A stretch of 64,000 nt of DNA from Apostichopus japonicus (lineage: Eukaryota; Echinodermata; Holothuroidea; Aspidochirotida; Stichopodidae). Shown here piece by piece: positions 1 to 11,830 of this stretch. The DNA is taken from positions 7,432,999-7,496,998 of the forward strand of contig NC_092565.1 in NCBI RefSeq assembly GCF_037975245.1, in the 5' to 3' direction. How positions within the stretch are numbered: position 1 is the first letter of the stretch; each line of letters starts with the position of its first letter. Both the position numbers and the translations under genes were made by a program. The notes below the pieces were generated by a model. That model saw only the letters and a program-made list of their open reading frames with translations, was not told the origin of the DNA and did no database searches.

Positions 1-52
1 ACGCTATATTCTTATCATTGATTAACTGATGTTTGTGTTTATTATGCAAAAG

Positions 53-3000
53 AAATGGAAGCACAAGAACAGGCCAAGAAGGAGAAGGAGAAAGAGAAAG
101 AGGCAGCTGAAGCTACTCCAGATTATGCAGCCGCACTTATGTCACCGGCTGTTGCCAAGGTGAGTGGTTATTTATTCTTCTGTTTTAATTTTTTTTTTTT
201 CAACTTTATTGGAGGTTGGAACTGACTGATTAAGGTTCTATGAATAATGCTGAGAGATCTCTACGAGATATCAATAATCAAGGCTTAAAGACACATTTGT
301 GTTCCATTTTTGTCTGCACATTAGTGATACCTTCCTTCATTTATTGTCTTGAAAACAGTTCACACCGAGAGAGACATAAAGATAGTAAATCTACTCCCAA
401 AACTAGTTGTTCCTTTGATGTTACTTATTGAATATTCACAAGACTCAGAATAACTTTAAGATTTTATCAAAATTGAGCCATTAACTGCCGTTTTGGACCA
501 ATACTAATACAACTGGTCCACTTATTGTTATTATTTTTAATCTTGTTTTGGTCTACTCAAAGCATAGATTTATTTCCATTTTTATGTTGCTGTCATCAAC
601 ATATCAAACATAGTACACTATTGGAAGTAGACTTCCACTAGCATGCTGGCAATATCATATGTTACCTGTTTGAAGATGAAATTTTATATTTTAGTTTGTT
701 CCTAACTCTGTCCTAAACAATGAAGAGGTTTAGAGAATCATACCTTAACATTAGGTATAATAATTTTATGCAATGTTTTTGTCTGCATCATGTAATTTAA
801 ATTTCTAGTAAAGACTTTTTTTTTATACTGATACTGGTGAAAATCTGTATTTCCTGTTTTCAATATTACAACGATTTGACTTCCATATTCCTGTAATGCC
901 ATGAGAGGCTTGTTTGAAATCACGATCTGTCTCCCTTCAAAAAATGCGGAACTGCACCTTGTCTCTCCGAACCCTCTCCATCCATCCTCTGCAAACATAC
1001 AAGAAAAATAAACCCGAAAAAAAAATTAAAAATGAGAAACAGCCCACCATAACAAAGTGAAGCAATTTGCCTCTTGTAGAGAACAATGTTTTAGAGTTGC
1101 TTACTGTAAGATATTCTTATTATTTTATTAAGTTAGTAAAAGTGAAATAAGTCACAATCAATGACATTTTGCTTTCAGAAACCACATATTGCAGAGACAC
1201 CAACCACTGAGGCACCAACACCGTCTTATGCTCCAAGGGTTGACTACACAGAACCAGCTACACCGGGACCATCCATCCTCAGCTCCATCAGTAAGTCATA
1301 TCTTAGTCATCTTGTGGTCTACATTTTTTTCTCTCTTTTTTGCTGCTCTTTTCTTAACATGACTTTCCAGCAGCTTTTACAGGTTACATTGAATTTTTGA
1401 TCATGTGATTTTTAACGTTTTATGCTTTGGACCAACTAAGACTCACAATTGAGGAAGCTTATCCTGAGAAATTGGCAATTTAAAAAAAAAAAACAGTTTG
1501 AAGGTTTTGCTTATTCTTAAAGTTGCCTTTGGAAAAAAAAAAAAAATTTTTTAATAAACTAATTTTGTCTCATTATTATTTAGGTCAAAACCCTCCTTCT
1601 GCTACCACACTGGCTGCCCGGGAAAACCTTCAAAACACACTGCATCAAACCTTACAACAGCAGAGAGAGTTCCGGAAACCGAGTACGCCGGCAACACCGT
1701 CAACGCCACCTGTGGACTTCACCCCCTCGACGTCTTACAATCCTACATCTGCAGCAGCAGCACCACCCCCGTATCACGCCCCTCCCGCATCTCAAGTACC
1801 CGCTTCACAACCGACAGGCCTCAAGATGCCGACTCTGGGACTGCTTGGTAATACCACTTTGGTAGGTACCTTGGCCAGTCAAGCACCCAAGACTACACCC
1901 CCTGCTTCTGGACCTAGTCAGACCCCACCTGCTGTGCCATCACAACCAGCTGTAGTTGCTGCTGCAGCCTCTGCACCTAAGAAGGGACTTTCCCTAACGG
2001 TAAGAATGATATTTTGAAATATTTAGAGAGTTTTTTTAATTTTTTTATGTTCATGTTGTATGGTTTAATCAGACTTGTGGGTAGGAGCACAATAGCATGA
2101 GTAAGAGTACAAGTAGAATTTCCCTTGGTATGAGTACAAGTACGGGTACAAGGCTCTAAGTGTGAGTATGAGAGCTCAACTTTGCACTGGTATCAATACT
2201 AGATTCCAGATTGTTTCAAGAACAAGTAAAAGGCTTTAAGTGTGAGTATGAGAGCTCAACTTTGCACTGGTATCAATACTAGATCCCAAATTATTTCAAG
2301 TACAAGTACAAGGCTCTAAACCTGAGTATGTGTACTTGATTTTGCACTGGTACCAATACTCGATCCAAAGTTGTTCCAAATGCCAGTATCAGGCTCTAAG
2401 CGTAAGTATGTGTACTTACACTCTACAAGTCTGATGGATATTATTGATAACACATATGTTGAGTGTTTTTATGTTTTCAGATGTAACTTTGTTTTGTCAA
2501 CCACATGAATATTCATTTATGAATGATGTATCAGGAGGGCAGTGTAAGGTGGGTGATAGGTCTAGTGGGTTTGGACAATCCTGTTCACTGAAATACAGTG
2601 TTAATGCATTTGGCACTATATCTCTATAATTAGATATGGACCAACCACCTAATGCATGGTGTTTGTAACTGATTAATGCCACCTCCCGCCACGGAAATGT
2701 ACGTAAACCGAATATATTGTTAGTCTCTTCCACTAATTTCTCAGCAAATATTTAATATTTCTAGACAAACTGTTAATTTTTTTTTAAGACAAAATATCTA
2801 GCATCTCAGCCAAGGCATTGTACAGCAGTTTGAAGGTAGATGTATTTCTAGCAACAGACCTTGTGTTATTTTTAAACAAATTCATCTAATCTTTTCAAGT
2901 CTTAGAACTGTCTCTTTAAAGAATTGAGTGCCCTCTCTAAATGTTATATGCTGTTTTTTTTTTCTCTTCGCAAACACAGAGAGACCAAATGATAGCAGCC

Positions 3001-4205
3001 CAAGAGATGTTCAGACAATCCAATAAGGTTACAAGACCTGAAAAAGCTCTCATTCTCGGTTTCATGGCTGGAGCAAGAGGTAAGAATCAATGCTGCTTAA
3101 TTCATTCATGCAAAGAAGAAGAAGCAAATGTATAGACAGATATAATTCATTAGAATAGATAACAAATCGATTGTTGCAGGAACAATGATGTCAACATTCT
3201 TCATTTGACATTTCTTGTCGATATGACGCAAAGGAAGGGTTAATTATAATTTATTGATGTTTTTGATGTTGGGCGAAAACATGGCCCCACATATCTCTTT
3301 GAAAATTGATGATTATTAAGGACAGTTGCTTTCATAGTCATCTGAGGTCAGAAGGGTATCATATTTGTGAAGGCAATGAATCAGGAAAGGGGTTGTCTAT
3401 AGTCCACATGTATCAGTCCAAACGTTTTCCCCTCGTTCAAATATTTGGAGTGATTTCAGGAGATATTCCCCTGCATTCCCCTCCAAACAAGCATATCCAC
3501 ACTTGTCCGAGATCTGAAACGACCGAGCATTTCTTAAAAGAGTCTGAAACCATGAAAAGAGTGGTAACATTATTATCAAGTTGTGAAAGTTTTTTTTTTG
3601 AATAAATATTTCAGCATCAGTGTTTTGTGTAAGACTCTAGATCGTAACACATGGATATATTTTTTAGAATCTTGGTTGTTACGATAATTATATAAGTTAA
3701 AAAGCAAGCATGTTGATTTCCCCTTTCACAACCCTATCAAGTATTGAATGTTTGAAATTTAACCACAGAAATCAGAATTACTGTACATTGGAAGGTTTCT
3801 AAAAGGGACTCCATTTATCTGTTAGAAATTGTTAGTTATGTTAGCTTGTTTAATTTACCTTTCCCTCAGTTTCTCAAAGTTGTAGAGAAGTGTAACAAAT
3901 ATCTGCCAGTCACTTTTGACTCAGCCTATGAATGGTATCCCCTTATCAATACCTTTCATCATAACATTAGCATGTTCATTGTTACCATTAACCTTCCTGT
4001 TACCATGGCTCTCCCTATAGATAACCCTTGTCCTCAACAAGGAGACATAGTTACTATTCGACTGAGCGAAAACACAGAAATGGTCCCCAAAGATGACAGA
4101 GCTAATCTGCCGCACGCAATGCTGGCTGACACCTTCTTTGAGATGAACTATGCTACTGGGGAATGGAGGCGGTACAAAAAATACAAACCTATACAGGCTC
4201 TGTGA
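53..4205 (+). CDS. NELFA: Negative elongation factor A (NELF-A), C-terminal exons; gene continues upstream of the window
   Basis: NELF-A is a subunit of the nuclear NELF complex, which with DSIF holds RNA polymerase II in promoter-proximal pause. Five coding exons read in one continuous frame: 53-159, 1179-1290, 1584-1999, 2980-3079 and 4021-4205 (stop TGA at 4203). All junctions have AG acceptors and GT donors, and the phases fit. The first exons encode a charged stretch (repeated KEKE) and a Pro/Thr/Ala/Ser-rich low-complexity region, as in the flexible 'tentacle' of NELF-A. The last two exons encode the conserved C-terminus, with motifs TRPEKALILGFMAGAR, DNPCPQQGD and FEMNYATGEWRRYKKYKP, which are diagnostic of the family. 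The N-terminal NELF-C/D-binding domain lies outside the window. Identification is by recalled family motifs. The first acceptor, at 51-52, is the least certain junction. Confidence 0.93.
160..1178 (+). other. NELFA intron
   Basis: This stretch lies between the first two NELFA exons in the window. It is AT-rich and I see no coding frame with homology or splice support, and no clear repeat. The short open frames in it are not supported. Confidence 0.7.
2129..2420 (+). repeat. Degenerate tandem repeat in NELFA intron
   Basis: About three and a half copies of a unit of roughly 85 bp lie in the intron between 2000 and 2979. Each unit holds a phrase close to AAGGCTCTAAGTGTGAGTAT followed by a TTTGCACTGGTATCAATACT block. 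Copies two and three are nearly identical; the later ones have diverged. The rest of this intron (2421-2979) shows nothing I can identify. Confidence 0.75.
3080..4020 (+). other. NELFA last intron
   Basis: The intron between the last two NELFA exons has donor GGTAAGAA at 3080 and acceptor CTCCCTATAG ending at 4020. It holds no recognisable repeat or gene. Confidence 0.7.
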
Positions 4206-4845
4206 AACCCCTAGCAGTAAGGAGGTAGAGCAAATACAACCATATGCTGGCCATTTATAAACCCCAAGCAGTAAGGAGGTAGAAGAAATACAACCCTAAT
4301 CTGGCCATGTGAAACCCCAAGCAGTAAGGAGGTAGAAGAAATACAACCCTAATCTGGCCATGTGAAACCCCAAGCAGTAAGGAGGTAGAAGAAATACAAC
4401 CATATGCTGGCCATGTGAAACCCCTAGCAGTAAGGAGGTAGAACACATACAACCATATGCTGGCCATGTGAAACCCCTAGCAGTAAGGAGGTAAAAGAAA
4501 TACAACCCTATGCTGGCTCTGTGAAACCCCTAGCAGTAAGGAGGTGGAACAAATACAACCCTATGATGGCCATGTTAAAGCCCAAGGAGTAAGGAGGTGG
4601 AACAAATACAACCCTATGCTGGTCATGTGACACCCCAAGGAGGTAGAACAAATACAACCATATGCTGGCCATGTGAAACCCCTAGCAGTAAGGAGGTAGA
4701 AGAAATACAACCCTATGCTGGCTCTGTGAAACCCCTAGCAGTAAGGAGGTGGAACAAATACAACCCTATGCTGGCCATGTTAAAGCCCTAGGAGTAAGGA
4801 GGTGGAACAAATACAACCATATGCTGGCCATGTTAAAGCCCAGAC
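4153..4845 (+). repeat. 53-bp minisatellite at the 3' end of NELFA
   Basis: About twelve tandem copies of a 53-bp unit run through the 3' UTR. The unit starts GGAGGTAGAAGAAATACAAC, continues with a CTATGCTGGCCATGT block and ends AAACCCCTAGCAGTAA. Copies differ by a few substitutions (AAG/AAC, CCAT/TCTG), and one copy near 4637 is shortened. The last 40-50 bases of the NELFA coding sequence (about 4165-4205) read as a diverged unit: GGAGGCGGTACAAAAAATAC, then CCTATACAGGCTCTGTGA, matching the TGGCTCTGTGAAACCCC form of later units. The array therefore appears to have been seeded by the end of the last coding exon. Confidence 0.92.
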
Positions 4846-4862
4846 TGTAGATAATTGAATGT

Positions 4863-4868
4863 AATAAA
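4863..4868 (+). promoter_or_regulatory. Polyadenylation signal of NELFA
   Basis: AATAAA lies directly after the end of the minisatellite, about 660 bases after the NELFA stop. It is the first canonical hexamer downstream of the stop on this strand that I noticed, so it is the likely 3' end signal. Not confirmed by transcript data. Confidence 0.5.
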
Positions 4869-4869
4869 A

Positions 4870-7800
4870 GTAAAATGTGGCTGATGCATTAGAAGTCTGC
4901 AGTGAAGTGCATGCTCCTGCAAGCTGGTCAACGAGCTGTCGTTTATATCAGCTTGATGCTGCTTCCTTCCTTCCCAAACTGGAATTTGGTTTGCTGGGCT
5001 GTAAAAGCTTTTTCAATACCCTGAGGTAGAATTGTTTTAAAGTGTTTAAAATTATTCCTGCTCTGAGCAAATTGCTCCACAGACCCAAACACAAGCAATG
5101 AGGAGGATAACATTCCAAGTGAGATCCACCTGCTGTCAAGATAATAAGCCCTGGCATTTGAAATATCAGGGTTTACTTGTGATCCTTTTCATATTAAACT
5201 TTGTTCTTTGTAATGAATTGTGAGAAGTTGGAGACTTAGGTATTCCAAAATAAAATCTGGGAATTTTCTTCAGGCCCAGGGTAGCTGTATGCAGGTCTTA
5301 AAGGAGCTTAACAGAGCAAATTAAATATATTCAGTACTACATTGCACTAGATGTTGTTGTTAATTCATCATAAATGAAGGCTTTTTTTATTGGACAATTG
5401 TCAACAAGGCTACACCCATCCGCCAGCATAGCAGCTGTTAGCATGGCAATGACGATTATGACAGGTATCCATGGAGGGAGTCAGTGTCCTCCAAGGCATG
5501 TTCTCTTAAGAGAAATTATATGTAGAGAAGTGCATCTAAATGGACTATGTATGTGGAGAGAGAGTGGCCTTCTTGCTGAACACCTGTTGTCAAGACTTCA
5601 TCTGTGAGCCTGTGTAGTAATTAGTAACATGCTTCTTTCAGAAAGGTGTTTTTTACAGTCTCTTTGTGAGATTTGTCCCGAAACTTTGGTCAATGATAGG
5701 GACATGTTCACTGTAGAAGGGCAAATAATTGGGCAATGTAGTGAAGAAAATGGAGGGATGCATAGGTGGGTTGAAGGATACGATATTGCTTGTTGTATTG
5801 TGAAGATTTCTTTCTGAAAACGTCTCACCAATGTTGCTCATATTAGTGAGTGAAGAGAGTGCCACCCTTTGATAAAGACGAATAATATTTGAAGCACTTT
5901 TGCTTTTTGTAATCGTCATAGATATTCTCTCTGAGACAATGCAGGTGTTCGTTTTGTCGTTACAGGTATGATAGAGACAGGTCTCCAATATTTATTCCAA
6001 AATGAAATGTTAGCATGGGAATCATAATCATTGCAATACTATTGTCACATTAATAAACCTGTTAGTTTGACATTAAACAGAGTTGCTGTATCTTCTTTTG
6101 TTTCCTGATATGAACTGTTGAGAGGTTCATGTAATGAACTATGTGCTAAACTATGTGGGCCTGCCACTTGTACAGATCAACCATGAGTGTTTGATGGGAT
6201 ACTTTTCAAAGAACTAAAACTGAGATTGTACTGTAACCTACATGGGAGCCTTCTGATTCATCTAAGAAGGCATAACACTTGTTAGGGAGAAGGAACAGGG
6301 GGTGGGGTGTATGTAATTGTTACCTCCCTACATCCTTACATATACAGCTCTTTCTTAGCTCCTTAAAATAAACATTACATGAAGTAACTAAATGTTACCC
6401 CCTCCCCCCCCTCCCCAATCACACATTCAGGTACACAGACAAGTGACTGTTTGTTCAAGTGATTTATGTGAATTTCTGAGCAGATGTAAACAAGCCTTCT
6501 ATCAAAGAATGAAGAAAATTGAAATGAGACCAAAGAAAAAAAATTGAGTTTGAAAAGTATTAAATTTTTTAGCTCCCTTGTATTTCATTAAATATTTTTA
6601 TACAATTGCCTTTCATTGTTACTTGTTAATTTTGACTTGGTAAATATAAATGGTTTTAATAATTTGAAGAAATATATTAATTACTTTCATATTTTAATCA
6701 GTCCTTTTACCTAGACATTAAATATATTTATGTAGATATAAAACATGAACCACTGTTAGCTGATCCTAACATTACCACTTTGCATCACTCCACATTGTGT
6801 CAGAATAAAAACGCTAGAAAATACACAAATTTGACACATTTAAACATAATTTCCATCTATCTGATGGATCGCCAATCTTTTATAATGTTTAAGAACTTAA
6901 AACAGCCACTTGCATTTTGCAATGTTCTTCATTTCATCATCAAATTTATTTTTGACCACAAATATAGGTTGTCATTTAACAGATTTTGTAAAAATGTTCC
7001 AAAATTTTGTTGCATAAGGAAACATCAACCCATTGAAAACTAGACCCACTATTCCTTCATGGTAACAGTGCCAATCCTACTTTGCATTTTATAATCAGGG
7101 CTGAGGTTTTATTTACAAGTGTTTGGATTAACAGAGAAATAATGTCCATTCTGCATTCAACACTGTTCGAAAAAGCTTGCTTGAATCTGGTGAAAACTGC
7201 AGTAAGGACTACTTCAAATACTTCTTGCAAGTTAACAATCATTTTCTTTTCTATTGCACTGTTTTCACTGACCAATCACACCTTGATGACTCAAACCACC
7301 AATGTAAAGGTAAATTATTAATGTTACTGAAACTAATATCAAACAATTATGAGAAAAAAAGAAAAAAAATGCTGAAATTAAATGTTTCAGCTGTACTGTT
7401 CAGTACTAAAGACAATATAGGTGATTAAAATTCAAATCAATGCTATGTTTACAAAACCATGTTTATACACATGTAACACATAATACTATTATACACAGTA
7501 GTAGTACAAATGTCGAAGCACCACACTGTTGTAATAACACACAGATTGAAAGAAGCGGTTCAAATTTTGCGTATTATCTCGATCACATGGTTTTACATGC
7601 AGCTATAAAAAACGACTTACAGCAAGCATAAAAAAGCTGTAGAACACAACTAAAATATAATATCACAAAACACACTATTAAAAGCAATTGCTGTATTAAT
7701 CTTAAAAGGACCAGAATGAACTGACTGTTCCAAAACATTGAAGTATTCTACAGTCCAATTGTTGAATTAAATTAGTAGTAAATATGTTGAAGCACCACGC

Positions 7801-8223
7801 TAGTGAGAGCAATTGCTGTATTATCAAAGTATAAAGCTGAAGTTCTATATTAGAAGGGGAACAATAGTATCATAATGAACTGACTCTTCCAAAACATTGA
7901 CGTATTCTACAATACCATTGAATGGAAAGTTTAGAAACTGACATGGTGATAAAATATCCTAAATTATCAAGTTACAAAAATAATTCTACATATCACTGAT
8001 CTTTTTCGGACTCCTGGGAAACCTTTCAACAGTGGTTTTGATCATGTTTTCTTGTTTATGCAATTAACACACTGGGTATTAAAGAAGGGATGAGGTTGAC
8101 ATTGAATGATCCAACATACCTTTTAGAAAGTCAAATATGACACATTTGAAATCAACAGATGAGGAGATTTAGGAGTTTACACATTCTCCTTCCTGAAAAT
8201 TTAGTGTCAAGATTCTCAAAAGC
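4870..8223. other. Intergenic stretch between convergent NELFA and FADS6
   Basis: About 3.3 kb separate the 3' ends of two convergent genes. It contains no supported gene. Visible features are a poly-C stretch near 6400 and a diverged direct repeat at 7500-7923 (listed separately). Part of it is presumably the 3' UTR of FADS6; no strong AATAAA on the minus strand lies close to its stop. Confidence 0.6.
7500..7923. repeat. Diverged direct repeat, two copies
   Basis: Two blocks share the same order of phrases. One begins near 7500 (GTCGAAGCACCACACTGTTG, then AGCAATTGCTGTATTA, then GAATGAACTGACTGTTCC). The other begins near 7771 (GTTGAAGCACCACGCTAG, then AGCAATTGCTGTATTA, then ATAATGAACTGACTCTTCC). 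Spacing is about 270 bp, with insertions and deletions between copies. Origin unknown. Confidence 0.6.
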
Positions 8224-8253
8224 TTTAATGGCAGTCCTTTCAACTGACATGTA

Positions 8254-9372
8254 CTACTGAATGCCAACGAATTCTGTTATTGGAGGCATTTTGACCATCA
8301 AATCTTTATAATTTTTGATAAAGTAATGTAGTCTTTCTGTGTAGTCTTTCTCGTGATAAGGCAGACCGTACCGTTGGAGGTATTCTTGCACTGCAGGCTT
8401 GATTTTGAGACACATGTTATCAGAAAGCTGTGGAAACAAATGATGTTCTGTGTGACAGTTGATGAGCGAGTGGCCAAAATTCAGATCTAACAGCCATGTC
8501 CGTGTCAAGTTTAGGGCACCGTTTGCCATGAGGTGAAGCCTGGGGGGTTTGTTGTTCTTATCGTACATGGGCAATCCGATATGTTGGAAGATGTTGATGT
8601 GTAGATAGGGAATTTCCATGACGCACCTCGACAACAGAAGGACCAGAAGCGCTTTCACGGCTGACAGCTTAGCAGCAGCCATGACGAGTAACGTCTGAGA
8701 CGCAAGTCCCAGGAACGCCAGGACTGAACACTGACTGAGTCGACGCCATCTTCTCTCTTGGACTAGATAGCCTAATCCAACCACCGGTGTCAACAGTGGT
8801 AACACCAGTGGGGCAATGAACATGTAGATGTAGCAAGGCAGATATGGAGCTCTCCATGTGCTCGAGTCCCCTAAGCCGATGATATTGGTATACGGATGGT
8901 GAACCTTGATGTGGATATCGCAAGCAGCATCTACCGAAAATGTACCCTGAAATTCGAGGAAGAGATGCTTCCAGACTTTCCCCCACCGCTTGGAATGACA
9001 GAGGGCGTTATGAGCAGCCAAATGGGAGCCCTTGGTTTTGATCATGCCGTAATTTAAGCCCATGAGAAGCATACCGACGGCAAAGTAGAGTCTACTGTTG
9101 AAGCTCAACAACCAGACACCGACGAAGAACGAAATCTCCCAAAACGTGATGATCGTCCAGTCTACTCCAAACAGTTCCCACCAGCTTGACTCTTGAGATA
9201 TGACCCTGACTTTCTGAGAGAGCTGCTGCATTGAAGGTTCAGAGATGGACCTCTTCTCATTACTCACCATGCTCTCCAAAACTGGGCTCCTTTGTTTAAT
9301 GCTTGGTGTTGCGTTTCCATGTTGTGTCTGTGCGTTTCTCGAGTCAATTTGTAGCCCACTTCTTAGCATCAT
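8254..9372 (-). CDS. FADS6: Fatty acid desaturase 6-like membrane protein
   Basis: The protein is a 372-residue member of the membrane fatty-acid desaturase superfamily, normally di-iron, oxygen-dependent enzymes of the endoplasmic reticulum; the substrate of FADS6 is not established. The frame is intact and uninterrupted, and the length fits vertebrate FADS6. Histidine clusters: HLAAH at residues 117-121, HIKVHH at 154-159 and CHTEHH ending at 311. Hydrophobic segments lie near 76-112, 181-204 and 216-252. Strong family signatures are GLGDSSTW (167-173), NIFQHIGLPM (260-269), HHLFPQLSDNMCLK (310-323) and the C-terminus PPITEFVG. The start at 9372 gives two tandem ATGs. An acceptor (GATACAG before 9397) lies 25 bases upstream, so a separate 5' UTR exon is likely. 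Box 1 lacks the usual HD start, and box 3 begins with His rather than the Gln of front-end desaturases. Confidence 0.92.
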   Translation of the reverse strand: MMLRSGLQIDSRNAQTQHGNATPSIKQRSPVLESMVSNEKRSISEPSMQQLSQKVRVISQESSWWELFGVDWTIITFWEISFFVGVWLLSFNSRLYFAVGMLLMGLNYGMIKTKGSHLAAHNALCHSKRWGKVWKHLFLEFQGTFSVDAACDIHIKVHHPYTNIIGLGDSSTWRAPYLPCYIYMFIAPLVLPLLTPVVGLGYLVQERRWRRLSQCSVLAFLGLASQTLLVMAAAKLSAVKALLVLLLSRCVMEIPYLHINIFQHIGLPMYDKNNKPPRLHLMANGALNLTRTWLLDLNFGHSLINCHTEHHLFPQLSDNMCLKIKPAVQEYLQRYGLPYHEKDYTERLHYFIKNYKDLMVKMPPITEFVGIQ

Positions 9373-10036
9373 TTTGTCTTGCCTAGGGTTGTTTAGTCTG
9401 TATCAGCATGAAATGTAATCCTGAGAAAGTAGATAAAACATTGAAAGAATTCATTTTATAACAAATAACTACTAGTTTTTAACATTAAATGTATGTTCAG
9501 TTGATTAGCTGTTTGGATATTCTGCGTTATAAAAGTGAACATATCAAACCCAATTTATTCTGAAAACTTCAGTTTGCCATTGTCCAAACTTTTCTTCAAC
9601 CCATGCAAAAATATTCAATATATTAATAGCTATAACGAATTTGGCAACAGCCAATTCCACTCCCCTTCCCCACCTCCCTCTATCCAGTCCTAGTAGAGCT
9701 ATAAATCACACTTAACATAACTGCCTTTCAGGCTGGGTGTACACTGGGTTCTGAAACTTTGCAGTAAATACTATTGTCATTTTACAAAGACTAGTTTAAA
9801 TTCAAGTCTTATGAACAAAATGAGGTTAAATCTTTGTTGTTGATGTAATTATTGAGGTCAGCGAGTTCAAATCATTGTGAACTTTAAACACACCCTTGAT
9901 GATACATAAAATATCTAGCTTATCTGGATCCATCATCTAGTCCAAATGACAGTACAATCATCACTAAGTTGTATTAATGAAAATGTTTTACTAGAACTGA
10001 TCAATTATTTATAGGGATACTTTAAGTTATAGGGAA

Positions 10037-10145
10037 ACTTGTCTATAGATACCTTTAAGCAGTAGCCTATGCTTTGTTGACTGCATCAAGGACAAAATGC
10101 ATTTTGATGCAGTCAACAAAGCATAATGCTTAAAGGTAGACAAGT
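10037..10145. repeat. Long imperfect hairpin (fold-back)
   Basis: A right arm of about 42 bases, ending GGTAGACAAGT, pairs with a left arm of about 53 bases beginning ACTTGTCTATAGATACC. The innermost stem is GCTTTGTTGACTGCATCAA against its exact complement. The terminal loop is short (roughly GGACAAAATGCATT), and the left arm carries two small bulges. The size and pairing suit either a pre-miRNA-like hairpin or a tiny fold-back transposon. No flanking target duplication was recognised. Confidence 0.7.
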
Positions 10146-11448
10146 AACCAAGGTTACATTCATGTGAAATAATCTATACATTTTGGGTTTTCTGAAATAT
10201 ATTGAAGTACAGAACTATGAGTAAAATCAAACTTTGCCATCATGCATCTTCATTCCATCTTTACACGCAAATACATACACTTGATATAAATTGTCTGCAT
10301 AAGTAAAGTATTGTATATTCATCACTTTTCAACTAAAACAAAATACATTAGATATGGAATCTCTTATGGAAACTGATATGAATAACTAAACATTGCTTGC
10401 TTGAGGGTGAGTATGGGCAATAAGACTAAGAGGCAAGAACACCTCATAATCATATTACACTTAGGCCTACACATATTAGCACAGCCTTATTTCTGTCATG
10501 CTGCTGTTCGTTTTGCGTAGGACCTAGCCTATGCATTAGCCGTGGTGACGTACTGCACAATTAGTGAATAACGTTAGGCTTAGGTTACAATGTATTACTA
10601 TTGGGTGGCTGTGTTTTATTACGTACAGGACGGTAACGAAGTCTGTAAAACTGTATCACACACCAGCCTTAGTATACTAAGACTACAGTAGGCAAACAAA
10701 CTGCGAAGCTACTGCCGTGTTACAAGATCATTGTTCGAGGAACTTGTTAAATATATGTTTCTGGTTCCTCTTATCTGACTCAATAACCTGATAAAGACCA
10801 CGACAAAGGAGGTGATAGAATCAGGACCAAAGCTTACTAGAAGTTTATTAACTGGTGTTCCTAGGCCCGAAAATCAGAGCAGCGTAAAAACCCAGGCACC
10901 TTTCGAACTTGCCATAATGGTATTTATGGTATCGGCTAGATGCAGGTGTCTCTGCTTGCTGATTACATATACTGCTACTACTGATTGTGTGGTGCACATT
11001 TGGGTAAGTGTTATTGGATTTACAACCTTTCCATGTAATTGTTTTAATTCATTTATTTGTTTTATTGCCAATTGTGTACAAAGAGAAAGGAAGTCTCCTA
11101 AAAAGTCATAAAATACTTAACAAGGTAGGAGATGCAACATATATATGACCCAGTGAGTGCCGAGAGTTTTAAGTCAGAGAGAGATGTGTGACAGTTCGTA
11201 ATCTCTGACATTGACAAAGAGTGTAGTGGTTTCACATTTGTCCAGCGGACTCGGACTACCTATAATGTACCTGGACTCGGATTCGGATCTAGGCTGCTCC
11301 CGATTATACAGCCCTTGCAAGCAAGTCTTTTTCGTTGGGGTTGGCAACAGTATTGCCTGGCATATTAATAACAAACAATCAGCAAAAGCGATTCCTTCTA
11401 AATAGAGGGAATAAAAAGATATTTGAAAAACAACGAAACCCCAGTGAG

Positions 11449-11830
11449 TTAAAGGTCTGCTGTATAGACCCCAACTATGATAGCACGCTATCATGGAAAA
11501 GTTTCCTGAGATTACGTAATCGACCTGCCTTGGTCGTAAAATGACCTCTTTTTACCAATTAGTCTGCAACGCCTGCCACATATTTTTTCTTGTATGAGTC
11601 GTTGTGTGAGCGCTGTATGATTAACTACAATGTAGATATGAACATCTTTCCACACAGTGTTTACACAAAGAGCCTATTGGTGTTAAGATGCTATGCAGGC
11701 TAATTGTCGAGCCTGGGGTCGATTTACGACCGTGACAGGTCGATTACGTAATCACCAAACTTTCCTAGCTATAGCGTGCTATACTTGGAGCCAATAAAGC
11801 AGATCGCGAAGCCCCTTTGTAACCCACCCT
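11449..11830. repeat. Inverted-repeat (fold-back) element
   Basis: Two arms of about 100 bp, at 11449-11555 and 11712-11830, are diverged reverse complements separated by about 160 bp. Shared inner phrases include GATTACGTAATCGACCTG and TAGCACGCTAT, each found in opposite orientation in the other arm. No transposase is present. The structure suggests an old fold-back element. Confidence 0.65.

Noticed and set aside
4255-4791. Repetitive open frames on both strands over the minisatellite
   Set aside because: The frames exist only because the 53-bp unit is repeated; they lie in the NELFA 3' UTR and have no homology.
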